26,913 nucleotides of DNA, from assembly GCA_020725315.1 (NCBI GenBank), contig DYFG01000007.1, positions 1 to 26,913 on the forward strand. The letters run 5' to 3'. The DNA is from Nitrosotalea sp. Lineage in GTDB: Archaea > Halobacteriota > Syntropharchaeia > Alkanophagales > Methanospirareceae. The notes under the pieces were generated by a model that ran no database searches, had not been told where the DNA came from, and was given only the letters and a program-made list of their open reading frames with translations. Position numbers and translations under genes: made by a program. Shown piece after piece: positions 1-8,255 of this stretch (its first letter is position 1; each line of letters starts with the position of its first letter).

Positions 1-704
1 TGATATACATGCCGGATGTATTTGAGAGCCGAGCCGTTATACAGATTGGACAAGTAGGACAAGTAGGACAAGTAGGACAAGTAGGACAAGTAGTAATGGG
101 AGATCCGATTTATATTGAGCAGCCTGAAATGCTAGTGCATCGCCTTAAGAAAAACGACAACCTGATACAGGTCAGCATTGACAGGAAAGGTCGTGATATC
201 CTTATCGTACTTTACGCTCAAGACCAAACTGCAGTAGGAGCGCAGCAATATCTTCATCAAGTCATCCAGAAATTGTTTGCCGAGCACGCAAAGCTATACA
301 GCCAGATTACAGACATTCAACGCCAGCGTCTTCATTCTCTCGCTCAGAGACTTGCGTTTCTGAATGAACTTATCCAGAAACTTCCCGATCTGGATGAAAT
401 TACTTTGAAACAGCATCAGCCTCAGGCCTTCACAATAGCTATCGAAAAGGGAAAACTACTTGTCGATGCTGCCACTATCGAGGATGAATATACAAAAGTG
501 CATATCGCGCTGAGTGATTTGTTTTCATATCCAACCAGAGTAATGAGTGAGCCCAGCCTGGCATCGATTCCATCCACACCGAAAACTGGGCTTGTATTGA
601 TGGCGGCACTGCTTTTAGGTGCCATGTTGGGCATATTCGCTGCCTTTTTTTCTGAATTTCTGTCCAAATTCCGTTTGCAATTGCGCGAGCAGAAAACTGA
701 GTGA
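1..704 (+). CDS. wzz: Wzz-family chain-length determinant, 3' part (5' end outside window)
   Basis: The reading frame is open from the window edge (codons from base 3), so the ATG at 9 is probably internal and the gene starts upstream. The visible part begins with the block that follows the first membrane helix in Wzz proteins, reading YMPDVFESRAVIQIG. A long charged, partly coiled-coil periplasmic region follows, then a C-terminal transmembrane helix at about residues 194-215 counted from the ATG at 9, and a short basic tail. This is the topology of Wzz/polysaccharide co-polymerases, inner-membrane oligomers that set the modal length of Wzy-made chains. The sequence contains five tandem Gly-Gln-Val units encoded by a 9-bp repeat. 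It lies directly upstream of a flippase, which fits a Wzx/Wzy-type locus. I am confident of the family but cannot see the N-terminus. Confidence 0.85.
   Translation, partial: IYMPDVFESRAVIQIGQVGQVGQVGQVGQVVMGDPIYIEQPEMLVHRLKKNDNLIQVSIDRKGRDILIVLYAQDQTAVGAQQYLHQVIQKLFAEHAKLYSQITDIQRQRLHSLAQRLAFLNELIQKLPDLDEITLKQHQPQAFTIAIEKGKLLVDAATIEDEYTKVHIALSDLFSYPTRVMSEPSLASIPSTPKTGLVLMAALLLGAMLGIFAAFFSEFLSKFRLQLREQKTE
48..92 (+). repeat. 9-bp tandem repeat, five perfect copies, inside wzz
   Basis: The unit GGACAAGTA is repeated five times without mismatch and in frame, encoding Gly-Gln-Val five times just after the first membrane-proximal strand of Wzz. Because the unit is a multiple of three, copy-number change would lengthen or shorten the periplasmic part without frameshift. 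Confidence 0.95.
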
Positions 705-761
705 TCGCGGCGGTTCATTGCAGGTCTTCATAATGTCCGCGCTGCGTAGCCAGTTTCACAT

Positions 762-2546
762 ATGACATCTCTCAAAAAACTCCTCGACCTCCTGACTTCG
801 CAAGAACGCAGACGTGCCGTACTGTTACTTGGCATGATCCTGATGATGGCGCTGCTGGATGTCATCGGAGTGGCCTCCATAATGCCCTTCATGGCCGTGC
901 TGGCGAATCCACAGCTCGTTGAGACCAATGTCTTCCTTGCAACAGTCTACGCCGGGCTGGGCTTTACCGATCCCCAACGTTTCCTGTTTTTCCTCGGTGT
1001 GGTGGTGTTCGTGGTGTTGGTTGTGTCGCTTGCCTTCAAGGCGTTGACCACCTACGCTCAGTTGCGTTTTACCCTGATGCGGGAGTACAGCATTGGTCGT
1101 CGCTTGATAGAGGGATATCTGCACCAGCCCTATGCCTGGTTTCTCAACCGCCACAGCGCAGAGCTTGGAAAGACGATTCTGTCTGAAGTGCAACAAGTAG
1201 TTGAAAAATCGATGCTGCCGATGATGATTGTTATTGCACAGAGTATTGCTAGCATCGCTCTTCTGGCATTGCTTTTTATTGTAGAACCAATGCTCGCACT
1301 GATTTCCGGTTTGACTCTCGGAGTATCCTACTTTCTGATATTTCATGTAATGAAGCGATTTCTCTTTCGTCTTGGTAATGAGCGACTCGTAGCCAACGCC
1401 GAGCGTTATTCCGTCGTAAGCGAAGCTTTTAGTGCTGTGAAGGAAGTTAAGGTCAGTGGTTTGGAACGAGCTTACGTCCGTCGTTTTACTCGGCCAGCTG
1501 ATATTTATGCAAGACATCAGGCGTCTGCGCAAGTTATCGGTCAGTTGCCGCGTTTCGCTTTAGAAGCTGTTGCATTTGGCGGAATGTTACTTGTGTTGTT
1601 GTACTTGATGGCAGATGGCGGAGGTCTCGAAAACGCGCTGCCTATTGTCGCACTATATGCTTTTGCCGGATACAAGCTCTTGCCTGCTCTGCAACAGGTT
1701 TACATGTACGGTTCACTAGTGCGGTTTTCTGAACCTGCGCTTGATAGATTGCACGCTGATCTCAATGATCTTCCCTTGAAAACTTCTTCGCCTGATGAGT
1801 CGAGATTGATGGAGTTGAGAGGGTCAATCCAACTGAATGATATCGTATTCACTTATCCAAATGCGCCACGGCCTACGCTGAAGGGTATCAGCATTAATAT
1901 CCCGGCCTGCAGCACCATTGGGCTGGTTGGTTTTACTGGTAGTGGAAAAACTACCACAGTGGATCTGATTCTAGGCTTGCTAGAACCGCAGCAAGGTATG
2001 CTGGTGGTTGATGGCAATATAATCGATGCAAGCAATCGTCGCCAATGGCAGAATTCTATTGGGTATGTGCCGCAGCAGATATATCTTGCTGATGACAGTG
2101 TGGCTTGCAATATTGCGTTTGGCAGAGAGCCTTCCGAAATCGATCGTGGTGCGGTAGAGCGAGCTGCAAAAATAGCCAATTTGCATGATTTTGTTATTAA
2201 CGAGCTGCCGAATGGTTATGACACGCCTGTAGGCGAGCGAGGAGTACGCCTTTCTGGGGGGCAGCGACAGCGTATAGGCATTGCGCGAGCGCTTTATCAC
2301 AACCCGAAGGTGCTGATTCTTGATGAGGCAACCAGTGCATTAGATAACGTAACAGAACAAGCAGTAATGGAGGCAGTCAATAATCTAGGCCACAACGTCA
2401 CGATTATTTTGATCGCACATCGACTTAGTACAGTTCGTGACTGTGACCAGATATTCCTCTTGCAAGACGGCAGAGTGCTGGCTCATGGTGATTTCGTGGA
2501 ATTATACGAAGAAAACGAAACATTCCGAGTAATGGCATCTAAATGA
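762..2546 (+). CDS. pglK: ABC exporter (fused permease-ATPase), PglK-type lipid-linked oligosaccharide flippase
   Basis: This 594-residue protein has an N-terminal membrane domain (hydrophobic segments near residues 20-48, 70-95, 150-195 and 265-283) and a C-terminal ATPase. Walker A is GFTGSGKTT at residues 390-398, the signature LSGGQRQ is near 495, Walker B LILDEA is near 518-524 and the H-loop IAHRLST is near 551. The layout and length match type I half-exporters such as Campylobacter PglK/WlaB, which flips undecaprenyl-diphosphate-linked oligosaccharide across the inner membrane at the cost of ATP. Its place between wzz and sugar-nucleotide genes, and the absence of a Wzx-like protein in the window, suggest it is the flippase of this locus. 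The alternative is an MsbA-like lipid exporter. The stop codon overlaps a possible ATG at 2543 of the next gene. Base composition drops noticeably after about position 1200. Confidence 0.85.
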   Translation: MTSLKKLLDLLTSQERRRAVLLLGMILMMALLDVIGVASIMPFMAVLANPQLVETNVFLATVYAGLGFTDPQRFLFFLGVVVFVVLVVSLAFKALTTYAQLRFTLMREYSIGRRLIEGYLHQPYAWFLNRHSAELGKTILSEVQQVVEKSMLPMMIVIAQSIASIALLALLFIVEPMLALISGLTLGVSYFLIFHVMKRFLFRLGNERLVANAERYSVVSEAFSAVKEVKVSGLERAYVRRFTRPADIYARHQASAQVIGQLPRFALEAVAFGGMLLVLLYLMADGGGLENALPIVALYAFAGYKLLPALQQVYMYGSLVRFSEPALDRLHADLNDLPLKTSSPDESRLMELRGSIQLNDIVFTYPNAPRPTLKGISINIPACSTIGLVGFTGSGKTTTVDLILGLLEPQQGMLVVDGNIIDASNRRQWQNSIGYVPQQIYLADDSVACNIAFGREPSEIDRGAVERAAKIANLHDFVINELPNGYDTPVGERGVRLSGGQRQRIGIARALYHNPKVLILDEATSALDNVTEQAVMEAVNNLGHNVTIILIAHRLSTVRDCDQIFLLQDGRVLAHGDFVELYEENETFRVMASK

Positions 2547-2560
2547 CTAGAGAGAATCAA

Positions 2561-3556
2561 ATGAAAATTCTTGTAACGGGTGCTGATGGATTTATTGGTT
2601 CCCATCTGACCGAAGCATTGGTGCGTCTCGGCTATGATGTGCGTGCCTTCGTCTTATATAATTCCTTTAATTCGTGGGGATGGTTGGACTACTGTTCTGA
2701 TGAGGTTAAAGGTCGGTTTGAGGTTTTTGCAGGCGATATCCGCGACCCTTACGGTGTTAAAGCCGCAATGAGCGGGTGTGATGTTGTTCTGCATTTGGCG
2801 GCCCTTATAGCAATTCCTTATTCGTACCATTCGCCGGACACATATGTAGATACAAATGTGAAAGGCACATTGAATATATTGCAGGCAGCACGTGAACTGG
2901 GCGTGAGGCGTGTAGTTCACACATCGACTAGTGAAGTGTATGGTACGGCTCGATATGTCCCAATTACCGAAGAACACCCCTTGCAGGGACAATCGCCATA
3001 CTCGGCCACAAAAATAGCCGCCGACCAGCTGGCCTATTCTTTCTATGCGTCCTTTGGGCTGCCAGTTGTTATTGCCAGGCCTTTCAATACCTATGGCCCA
3101 AGGCAATCGGCGCGAGCAGTGATACCGACAATTATTACCCAGATCGCCAATGGGGCGCGGAAAATCAAACTTGGTGCAATCTCGCCAACACGCGATTTCA
3201 ACTATGTTCAGGATACGGTGACAGGATTCATATCGACAATTGAATCCGACAACGGCCTGGGAGAGGTAGTTAACTTCGGGAGTAATTTTGAGATATCAGT
3301 TGGTGATACGGCGAGTTTAATTGCTGAGGTAATGGGGGTGGAGACAGAAATTATCTCAGATGAGATTCGCATGCGGCCAGAAAAGTCCGAGGTGGAACGT
3401 TTGTGGGCTGACAATACGAAAGCAAAGAGACTTTTTGGATGGCAGCCAGCATATGCGGCGAAAGAAGGTTTTCGGCGCGGGATTTCTGAAACTGTGGAGT
3501 GGTTTTCGCAACCAGGCAATCTACGTCGATACAAGGCGGATATCTACAATGTCTAA
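2561..3556 (+). CDS. legB: NAD-dependent sugar-nucleotide 4,6-dehydratase, LegB-like
   Basis: This extended short-chain dehydrogenase has the Rossmann motif GADGFIGS at its N-terminus, a STSEVYGT active-site strand and the catalytic YSATK (Tyr-x-x-x-Lys). The segment LYNSFNSWGWLD is characteristic of LegB-type dehydratases, which convert GDP-GlcNAc (Campylobacter) or UDP-GlcNAc to the 4-keto-6-deoxy sugar in legionaminic acid synthesis. I chose the ATG at 2561 because the Rossmann strand starts immediately after it and an AGAGAG purine run lies just upstream. The ATG at 2543, which overlaps the flippase stop, would add six residues. The product is about 331 residues, normal for the family. 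It overlaps the following nucleotidyltransferase by 8 bases, so the two are likely translationally coupled. The nucleotide carrier (GDP or UDP) cannot be read from the sequence. Confidence 0.85.
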   Translation: MKILVTGADGFIGSHLTEALVRLGYDVRAFVLYNSFNSWGWLDYCSDEVKGRFEVFAGDIRDPYGVKAAMSGCDVVLHLAALIAIPYSYHSPDTYVDTNVKGTLNILQAARELGVRRVVHTSTSEVYGTARYVPITEEHPLQGQSPYSATKIAADQLAYSFYASFGLPVVIARPFNTYGPRQSARAVIPTIITQIANGARKIKLGAISPTRDFNYVQDTVTGFISTIESDNGLGEVVNFGSNFEISVGDTASLIAEVMGVETEIISDEIRMRPEKSEVERLWADNTKAKRLFGWQPAYAAKEGFRRGISETVEWFSQPGNLRRYKADIYNV

Positions 3557-4259
3557 GCGTGCCATCATCCTGGCGGGCGGCAAGGGAACGCGCCTGCGGC
3601 CATATACGGTGGTTTTGCCCAAGCCGCTGATGCCGATTGGTGAATTTCCTATTCTTGAGGTCATAGTCAAACAACTGTCCGCTGCAGGATTCACACGCAT
3701 CACCATGGCGGTCAATCACCAAGCTGAACTCATTCAGGCCTTCTTTATGGATGGAGCCAAATGGGGTACAAGTATCGATTACTCGCTTGAGGATGTGCCT
3801 CTTGGCACCATGGGGCCGTTAAAGTTAATTAGTGATTTACCAGAAAACTTTCTAGTAATGAACGGCGATATCCTTACAGATATCGATTATGCGGATTTTT
3901 ATAATTCCCACGTACAGAAAGGTGAGATATTCACTATTTCTTCGTATGTCCGCGAACAATTGATTGATTACGGGGTACTGAATACAGATAAGGGGAGGTT
4001 ATTAAGCCTTCGTGAAAAGCCGCGTATGGATTATGAAGTCAGTATGGGTATATACATGATGTCAAAGTGTGCTCTGGATTTTATCCCTAGCGGTGCGGCG
4101 TATGGTTTCGATCATTTGATGCATGATTTGGTTGCTGCAGAAAAACGTGTGGCAGTTAGAAAATTTGACGGCTATTGGCTGGATATTGGTAGGCCAGACG
4201 ACTATATGGCTGCTATCGATATTTTCGAGAAAAGCAGAGATACATTTTTGCTGGGGTAG
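3549..4259 (+). CDS. Sugar-1-phosphate nucleotidyltransferase, PtmE/HddC-like
   Basis: The 236-residue protein opens with the nucleotide-binding signature AIILAGGKGTRLRP, followed by the LPKPLMPIG lysine motif, FLVMNGDILTDID (the Asp that binds metal and sugar-phosphate) and LREKP. These define the NTP-transferase family that makes NDP-sugars from NTP and sugar-1-phosphate. The internal stretch FFMDGAKWGTSIDYSLED resembles the transferase domain of Campylobacter PtmE, a GlcN-1-P guanylyltransferase that feeds the GDP-linked legionaminate pathway. The CBS domains of PtmE are absent here. The start at 3549 overlaps the legB stop by 8 bases and is the natural start because the signature follows at once; the open frame further upstream belongs inside legB. 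Substrate and NTP choice are inferred from the neighbours. Confidence 0.8.
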   Translation: MSKRAIILAGGKGTRLRPYTVVLPKPLMPIGEFPILEVIVKQLSAAGFTRITMAVNHQAELIQAFFMDGAKWGTSIDYSLEDVPLGTMGPLKLISDLPENFLVMNGDILTDIDYADFYNSHVQKGEIFTISSYVREQLIDYGVLNTDKGRLLSLREKPRMDYEVSMGIYMMSKCALDFIPSGAAYGFDHLMHDLVAAEKRVAVRKFDGYWLDIGRPDDYMAAIDIFEKSRDTFLLG

Positions 4260-4264
4260 TGTGG

Positions 4265-5389
4265 ATGAGTAAACAAAAACATAGCTATGTCCCGATTAAC
4301 AAGGGCCAATTTTCTCTAGAACCAACAGAGCGACTCGAACGTTTTGAGCGGAGTCGTGGTTTTGGTGTAAAGGATGCCTATAAAGAGAATCGCAGATTGT
4401 GGACTGAGTATGCAGTCAATCAAATTATTTCCGAATACCCACTTCATGTGGATATTGAATTGGCATCAGTTTGCAACTTGAAATGTCCGATGTGTTACAC
4501 GATCTCAGCAGAATTCAAGCAAAAGATTAATGCCAAGCTGATGGAGTACGAGTTATTTACAAAGCTTGTAGATGAATGTGCTGTGGGTGGGGTGTACTCA
4601 ATCCGGTTGAGTTTCCGTGGAGAATCATTTTTGCACAAAAGTATCGTTGATTGTGTGCGCTATGCTAAGCAGAAGGGGATTAAGGAGGTCTCCACACTTA
4701 CGAATGGACTCCGGCTGGATGAGGATATGTTCAGGCAGATTATGGATGCCGGGATCGACTGGATCACCATATCTTTCGATGGTCTCGGCGCCACCTATGA
4801 ACAGATCCGTAATCCGGCAAAATATGAGCGTGCAGTCGAAAAGATTGCCAACTATGCAAAAATCAAACACGAAACGGGAAATGTAAAACCCGTTATTAAG
4901 GTGCAAAGCATTCTCCCGGCAATCGAGAAAAATCCACAGGAATTTTACGATGTATTTGCCCCGATCACTGATTTGGTGAGCGCAAATCCGCTGATTGACT
5001 TTATGCAAAGCAAGCGCGATATGCCAAAGATTGAGAATTTTTCCTGTCCGCAGCTATACCAAAGACTTGTTGTTGGGGCGGATGGTTTGTGCATGATGTG
5101 CGCCAATGATGAGGAGGGGCGGATAATTGTGGGGGATGCCAATACACAAAGTATTTACGATATATGGCATGGTGAAGAAATGACGCGGGTTCGTGAAATT
5201 CACAAACGCTGCGCAGGTGCTAGTGAATTAGCAGCCTGTGCAGAATGCTATCTCCCAATAAAAACCTACGAAAGCGAAGTTGCAGTAGGAGGGCGAAAGG
5301 TCATTGCTGAAAAATACGAATCGGGCACACAGACAGTCGTTGAGTTGAATACTCCGGATAAATTCAAACGCCAAGACCTGAACGTATGA
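4265..5389 (+). CDS. Radical SAM enzyme with SPASM-like C-terminal domain
   Basis: The 374-residue protein carries the radical SAM cluster motif CNLKCPMC (Cys70, Cys74, Cys77) followed by a half TIM barrel (LSFRGESFL, STLTNGLRL, ITISFDGLG). The C-terminal part has the spaced cysteines of a SPASM domain: CPQLY, then CMMC, then CAGA and CAEC. SPASM domains bind auxiliary iron-sulfur clusters. Relatives catalyse dehydrogenation, epimerisation, deamination or peptide modification; the substrate here is unknown. It lies between a nucleotidyltransferase and a DegT aminotransferase, 5 bases after one and with an ATGA overlap to the other, so a sugar-nucleotide or nonulosonate intermediate is the likely substrate. 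I chose the ATG at 4265 over a GTG at 4259. Such an enzyme is not part of the classical sialic, legionaminic or pseudaminic acid pathways. Confidence 0.88.
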   Translation: MSKQKHSYVPINKGQFSLEPTERLERFERSRGFGVKDAYKENRRLWTEYAVNQIISEYPLHVDIELASVCNLKCPMCYTISAEFKQKINAKLMEYELFTKLVDECAVGGVYSIRLSFRGESFLHKSIVDCVRYAKQKGIKEVSTLTNGLRLDEDMFRQIMDAGIDWITISFDGLGATYEQIRNPAKYERAVEKIANYAKIKHETGNVKPVIKVQSILPAIEKNPQEFYDVFAPITDLVSANPLIDFMQSKRDMPKIENFSCPQLYQRLVVGADGLCMMCANDEEGRIIVGDANTQSIYDIWHGEEMTRVREIHKRCAGASELAACAECYLPIKTYESEVAVGGRKVIAEKYESGTQTVVELNTPDKFKRQDLNV

Positions 5390-6516
5390 ACTGGAAAGTA
5401 CCATTTTTTGATTTGGATCTTGGTGCCGAGGAGAAGCAGGCTGCAATGGCAGCCCTTGATTCTAATTGGCTTACCGCTGGCCCCCGGATTGCAGAGTTCG
5501 AGTCGGCTTTTGCTGATGCCGTGGGGGAAGGGGCGAATGCGGTCGCAGTATCAAGTGCAACGGCAGCTCTTCACCTGTCAATGATCGCGTTGGGTATTGG
5601 TAAAGGTGATGAGGTGATTCTTCCGTCACTGACATTTGTGGCATGTGCCAATGCTGTACGCTATGTGGGGGCCACCCCTGTATTTGCTGATATATGCGGG
5701 GAATTGGATTGGAATATTTCTGTTTCTGATGTGGCGGCAAAAATAACGCCACGAACGCGAGCAGTAATGATTGTCCATTTTGCGGGTTACCCCTGTGACA
5801 TTGATGCTTTTGTTGCACTAGCAAATAAACATAACCTCTTGCTAATTGAAGACTGTTCGCATGCCCCTCTGGGAACTTGGAAGGGTAGAGCGCTCGGTAC
5901 CTTCGGTGATACGGGCTGTTTTAGCTTTTTCAGCAACAAGAATATGACGACGGGTGAGGGTGGTATGGTTATCTCCCGCGATCCTTCCCTTGTTGATCGC
6001 TTGCGAATATTGCGATCACATGGAATTACCGCATCGACCTACCAGCGCTTTAAAGGGCATGCCTACGGGTATGATGTAGCAGAACTTGGCTACAACTATC
6101 GTCTGGACGAGATTCGTGCGGCAATAGGGTTGGTGCAACTGCACAAGCTTCCTGAACTCAATAGGCGGCGCAAGAAAATAGTTGTGCGCTATCGTGCGCT
6201 ACTCGCTGAGCAGATGCCAGAAATCCGTGTTCCATTTTCTAATGGTTACTCAGAGTCTAGCTACCATATATTTCCAGTCTTGTTGCCATGTGATGCAGAG
6301 CAAAGGAAAGAAATATTGAATTCCATGGGGGAACGTGGCATTCAATGCAGCATGCACTACAGGCCTATTCATACATTTTCAGCATATGAAGATGTAACGG
6401 CGGATGTTCCAGTTACAGAGTGTATTGCTGGATCAATTGTTACTTTGCCACTTTTTCCTGGTATGACGGATGAGCAGATAGAATATGTAATTACATCTTT
6501 GGTTGACTGTCTATGA
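5386..6516 (+). CDS. PLP-dependent sugar aminotransferase, DegT/DnrJ/EryC1 family
   Basis: This 376-residue protein matches the family from end to end: VSSATAALHLSMIALGIG near residues 62-80, the PLP-binding HFAGYPCD and LIEDCSHAPLG, and the Schiff-base lysine Lys185 in FFSNKNMTTGEGG. The C-terminal NYRLDEIRAAIG and the histidine-rich SMHYRPIHTFSAY are also typical. These enzymes transfer an amino group from glutamate to a 4-keto-6-deoxy sugar nucleotide. After a LegB-type dehydratase the expected product is a 4-amino-4,6-dideoxy hexosamine, the role of LegC and PseC. The ATG overlaps the radical SAM stop (ATGA) and its own stop overlaps the next start, showing tight coupling. The stereochemistry of the product cannot be deduced. 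Confidence 0.9.
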   Translation: MNWKVPFFDLDLGAEEKQAAMAALDSNWLTAGPRIAEFESAFADAVGEGANAVAVSSATAALHLSMIALGIGKGDEVILPSLTFVACANAVRYVGATPVFADICGELDWNISVSDVAAKITPRTRAVMIVHFAGYPCDIDAFVALANKHNLLLIEDCSHAPLGTWKGRALGTFGDTGCFSFFSNKNMTTGEGGMVISRDPSLVDRLRILRSHGITASTYQRFKGHAYGYDVAELGYNYRLDEIRAAIGLVQLHKLPELNRRRKKIVVRYRALLAEQMPEIRVPFSNGYSESSYHIFPVLLPCDAEQRKEILNSMGERGIQCSMHYRPIHTFSAYEDVTADVPVTECIAGSIVTLPLFPGMTDEQIEYVITSLVDCL

Positions 6517-7214
6517 TTCAATGGTTGGCATGGGATACTCGGATGCTTGGGGTGAGCGCTGGGAGGCTTCTGCCAACATCTGGTGTTTTTAATGTAGAGC
6601 CAGATGAACTTAATGCATACGATTTGATTCTTGCTCGTGTATCTCAAAGAAATATCGACGAAATAGGCAGATTAGAATCACTTGGTTTTCGCTATATAGG
6701 TCAGGATATTGAGCTTGAACGTCCAAATACTTCTCTATCAGTAAGTTCTAATGATTCAATATGTTTGAGTATCCGCCATTTACACCATGTATCCCCTGAT
6801 TTTGATATACAGGGATTTGTTATCGACGATAGTCGATTTATGTTGGATCCTGTCTGCAATGCTCTTTTGGACTATGGGTTCTGGGATCGTGTCTTTGTTG
6901 AGCACTGTGAGAGTTTCGCGGACGTCGTTGTTTGTGCTATTGATGAGAATAATAGATTAAGCGGATTTATATCTTGTTTGAATAAAGATGATTGCATTGA
7001 GATGTTTCTTGTTGCAGTGCACCCAAAATATCAGGGGTGCGGTGTGGGCGCTATTCTGATGAGAGAAGTTATTAATATGGCGTATCAAGATGGATTGCCG
7101 GTGCGTACAAGTGCTATGGCGAGTAATATCCGGGCACTTAATTTTTATCTCAAAAATAACTTTGTCATTAAATCGGGGGAGGTGGTTTTGCATCGGTGGC
7201 GACGGGAGAAGTGA
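6513..7214 (+). CDS. GNAT-family N-acetyltransferase, WecD/LegH-like
   Basis: The 233-residue protein has a divergent N-terminal half with the pattern seen in WecD-like sugar acetyltransferases (LAWDTRMLGVSAGRL, then DLILARVS and LGFRYIGQDIELER). The C-terminal GNAT domain has the acetyl-CoA pyrophosphate loop VHPKYQGCGVG and the strand ASNIRALNFYLKNNFV. By position, directly after the aminotransferase with an ATGA overlap, it most likely acetylates the new 4-amino group of the sugar nucleotide, the step done by LegH, PseH or WecD. Other acyl-CoA donors are possible. It overlaps the open frame of the following synthase only if the upstream GTG of that gene were used. Confidence 0.8.
   Translation: MIQWLAWDTRMLGVSAGRLLPTSGVFNVEPDELNAYDLILARVSQRNIDEIGRLESLGFRYIGQDIELERPNTSLSVSSNDSICLSIRHLHHVSPDFDIQGFVIDDSRFMLDPVCNALLDYGFWDRVFVEHCESFADVVVCAIDENNRLSGFISCLNKDDCIEMFLVAVHPKYQGCGVGAILMREVINMAYQDGLPVRTSAMASNIRALNFYLKNNFVIKSGEVVLHRWRREK
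7204..7208 (+). promoter_or_regulatory. Ribosome binding site of the NeuB-type synthase
   Basis: GGGAG with an 8-base spacer to the ATG at 7217. It favours that start over the GTG at 7196, which would lie before the site. Confidence 0.6.
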
Positions 7215-7216
7215 GA

Positions 7217-8242
7217 ATGATTAATGAATTATTTGAGACATGCAAATCACGAGGTCATCCGCTGATAATCGCAGAAATAGGGGCGAACTATGGTGGTATT
7301 GATGTTGTGAAGAACATGGTTCGGTCTGCAGCTAATTGTGGTGTTGATCTGGTCAAGTTCCAGACCTACCGCGCAGAGACCATTTCAACACCGGATAGTT
7401 ACTTTACATTCGAGGATGGTAGCAAGGTATCTCAGTTCGATTTTTTCAAGGCTTATGAATTAAATGAGGAGCATCACGATGAGTTGGATATGTTATGTCG
7501 TGAGTTAGGCATACAGTGGTGTTCCACTCCCAGTCATCTGACCGATCTGGATTTGTTGGAAAAGTATGAAATACCATTCTACAAAACCGGCTCAGACGAT
7601 CTCACGAATTTGCCTTTTCTTAAGGCCATAGCCTGCAAGGGACGTCCCATGCTGGTTTCTACGGGTATGTGCTCTCTTGGGGAGATTGAGGCGGCAGTCG
7701 ATACAATCGTTACTGCTGGAAACCATCAGTTGGTGCTATTACATTGTGTTGTGTCGTATCCATCCAAGCCAGAGGATGCCAATCTTCGTGTCATAGAAAC
7801 ACTGCAGAAATCGTTTGGCTTTCCCGTAGGACTGTCTGATCACACCCAGGATGAACTAACCAGTGTCCTGGCAACCCAAATGGGTGCGGTTGTCATTGAA
7901 AAGCATTTTACATTGGATCACTCGCTCAAGTTGCCAGACCACGAGGCGTCACTTGACCCCGAGCAGTTCCGCAGACTTGTGGAACGGGTACGTCTCGTCC
8001 CGAAGGCTCTTGGCAACGGTATTAAACACATCTTGCCGACCGAGGAAAAGTGGCGCAAGGCTGCCAGGAAATCACTTTATGCAGCAGAAGATATTCCAGA
8101 GGGGGGCATGATCAGCGAGGCACATATTGCTATTCGTCGTCCATCTGATGGCATTCATCCACACCATTTGTCACTAGTGGTCGGGCGTAAGGCAAAATCA
8201 TTTATTCCGGCCGGAACCTTGATAAACTGGGATATGGTTTGA
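7217..8242 (+). CDS. neuB: Nonulosonic acid synthase, NeuB/LegI/PseI family
   Basis: The 341-residue protein has the NeuB TIM barrel: IAEIGANYGG near the N-terminus, LVKFQTYRAETI, CSTPSHLTDLDLLE, YKTGSDDLTN, LVSTGMCSLGEIE, LLHCVVSYPS and GLSDHT. The last 60 residues form the SAF (antifreeze-like) domain, with RKSLYAAEDIPEGGMIS and GRKAKSFIPAGTLI. Such enzymes condense phosphoenolpyruvate with a ManNAc-type six-carbon sugar to give a nine-carbon 2-keto acid in the cytoplasm. The neighbours (dehydratase, aminotransferase, acetyltransferase, PseG-like hydrolase) argue for a 5,7-diamino 3,5,7,9-tetradeoxy acid of the legionaminic or pseudaminic class rather than sialic acid. Sequence alone does not settle which isomer. 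The start at 7217 is supported by a GGGAG site. Confidence 0.92.
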   Translation: MINELFETCKSRGHPLIIAEIGANYGGIDVVKNMVRSAANCGVDLVKFQTYRAETISTPDSYFTFEDGSKVSQFDFFKAYELNEEHHDELDMLCRELGIQWCSTPSHLTDLDLLEKYEIPFYKTGSDDLTNLPFLKAIACKGRPMLVSTGMCSLGEIEAAVDTIVTAGNHQLVLLHCVVSYPSKPEDANLRVIETLQKSFGFPVGLSDHTQDELTSVLATQMGAVVIEKHFTLDHSLKLPDHEASLDPEQFRRLVERVRLVPKALGNGIKHILPTEEKWRKAARKSLYAAEDIPEGGMISEAHIAIRRPSDGIHPHHLSLVVGRKAKSFIPAGTLINWDMV

Positions 8243-8255
8243 TCTATTCCAGACA

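Noticed and set aside
9..704. ATG at 9 as the true start of a short 231-residue Wzz
   Set aside because: The frame is open to the window edge and the first membrane helix of Wzz is missing, so the ATG is internal and the gene begins upstream.
825..1532. Antisense open frame of 235 codons
   Set aside because: It lies opposite the flippase, whose ABC motifs are intact, and its translation is His/Gln-rich with no family resemblance.
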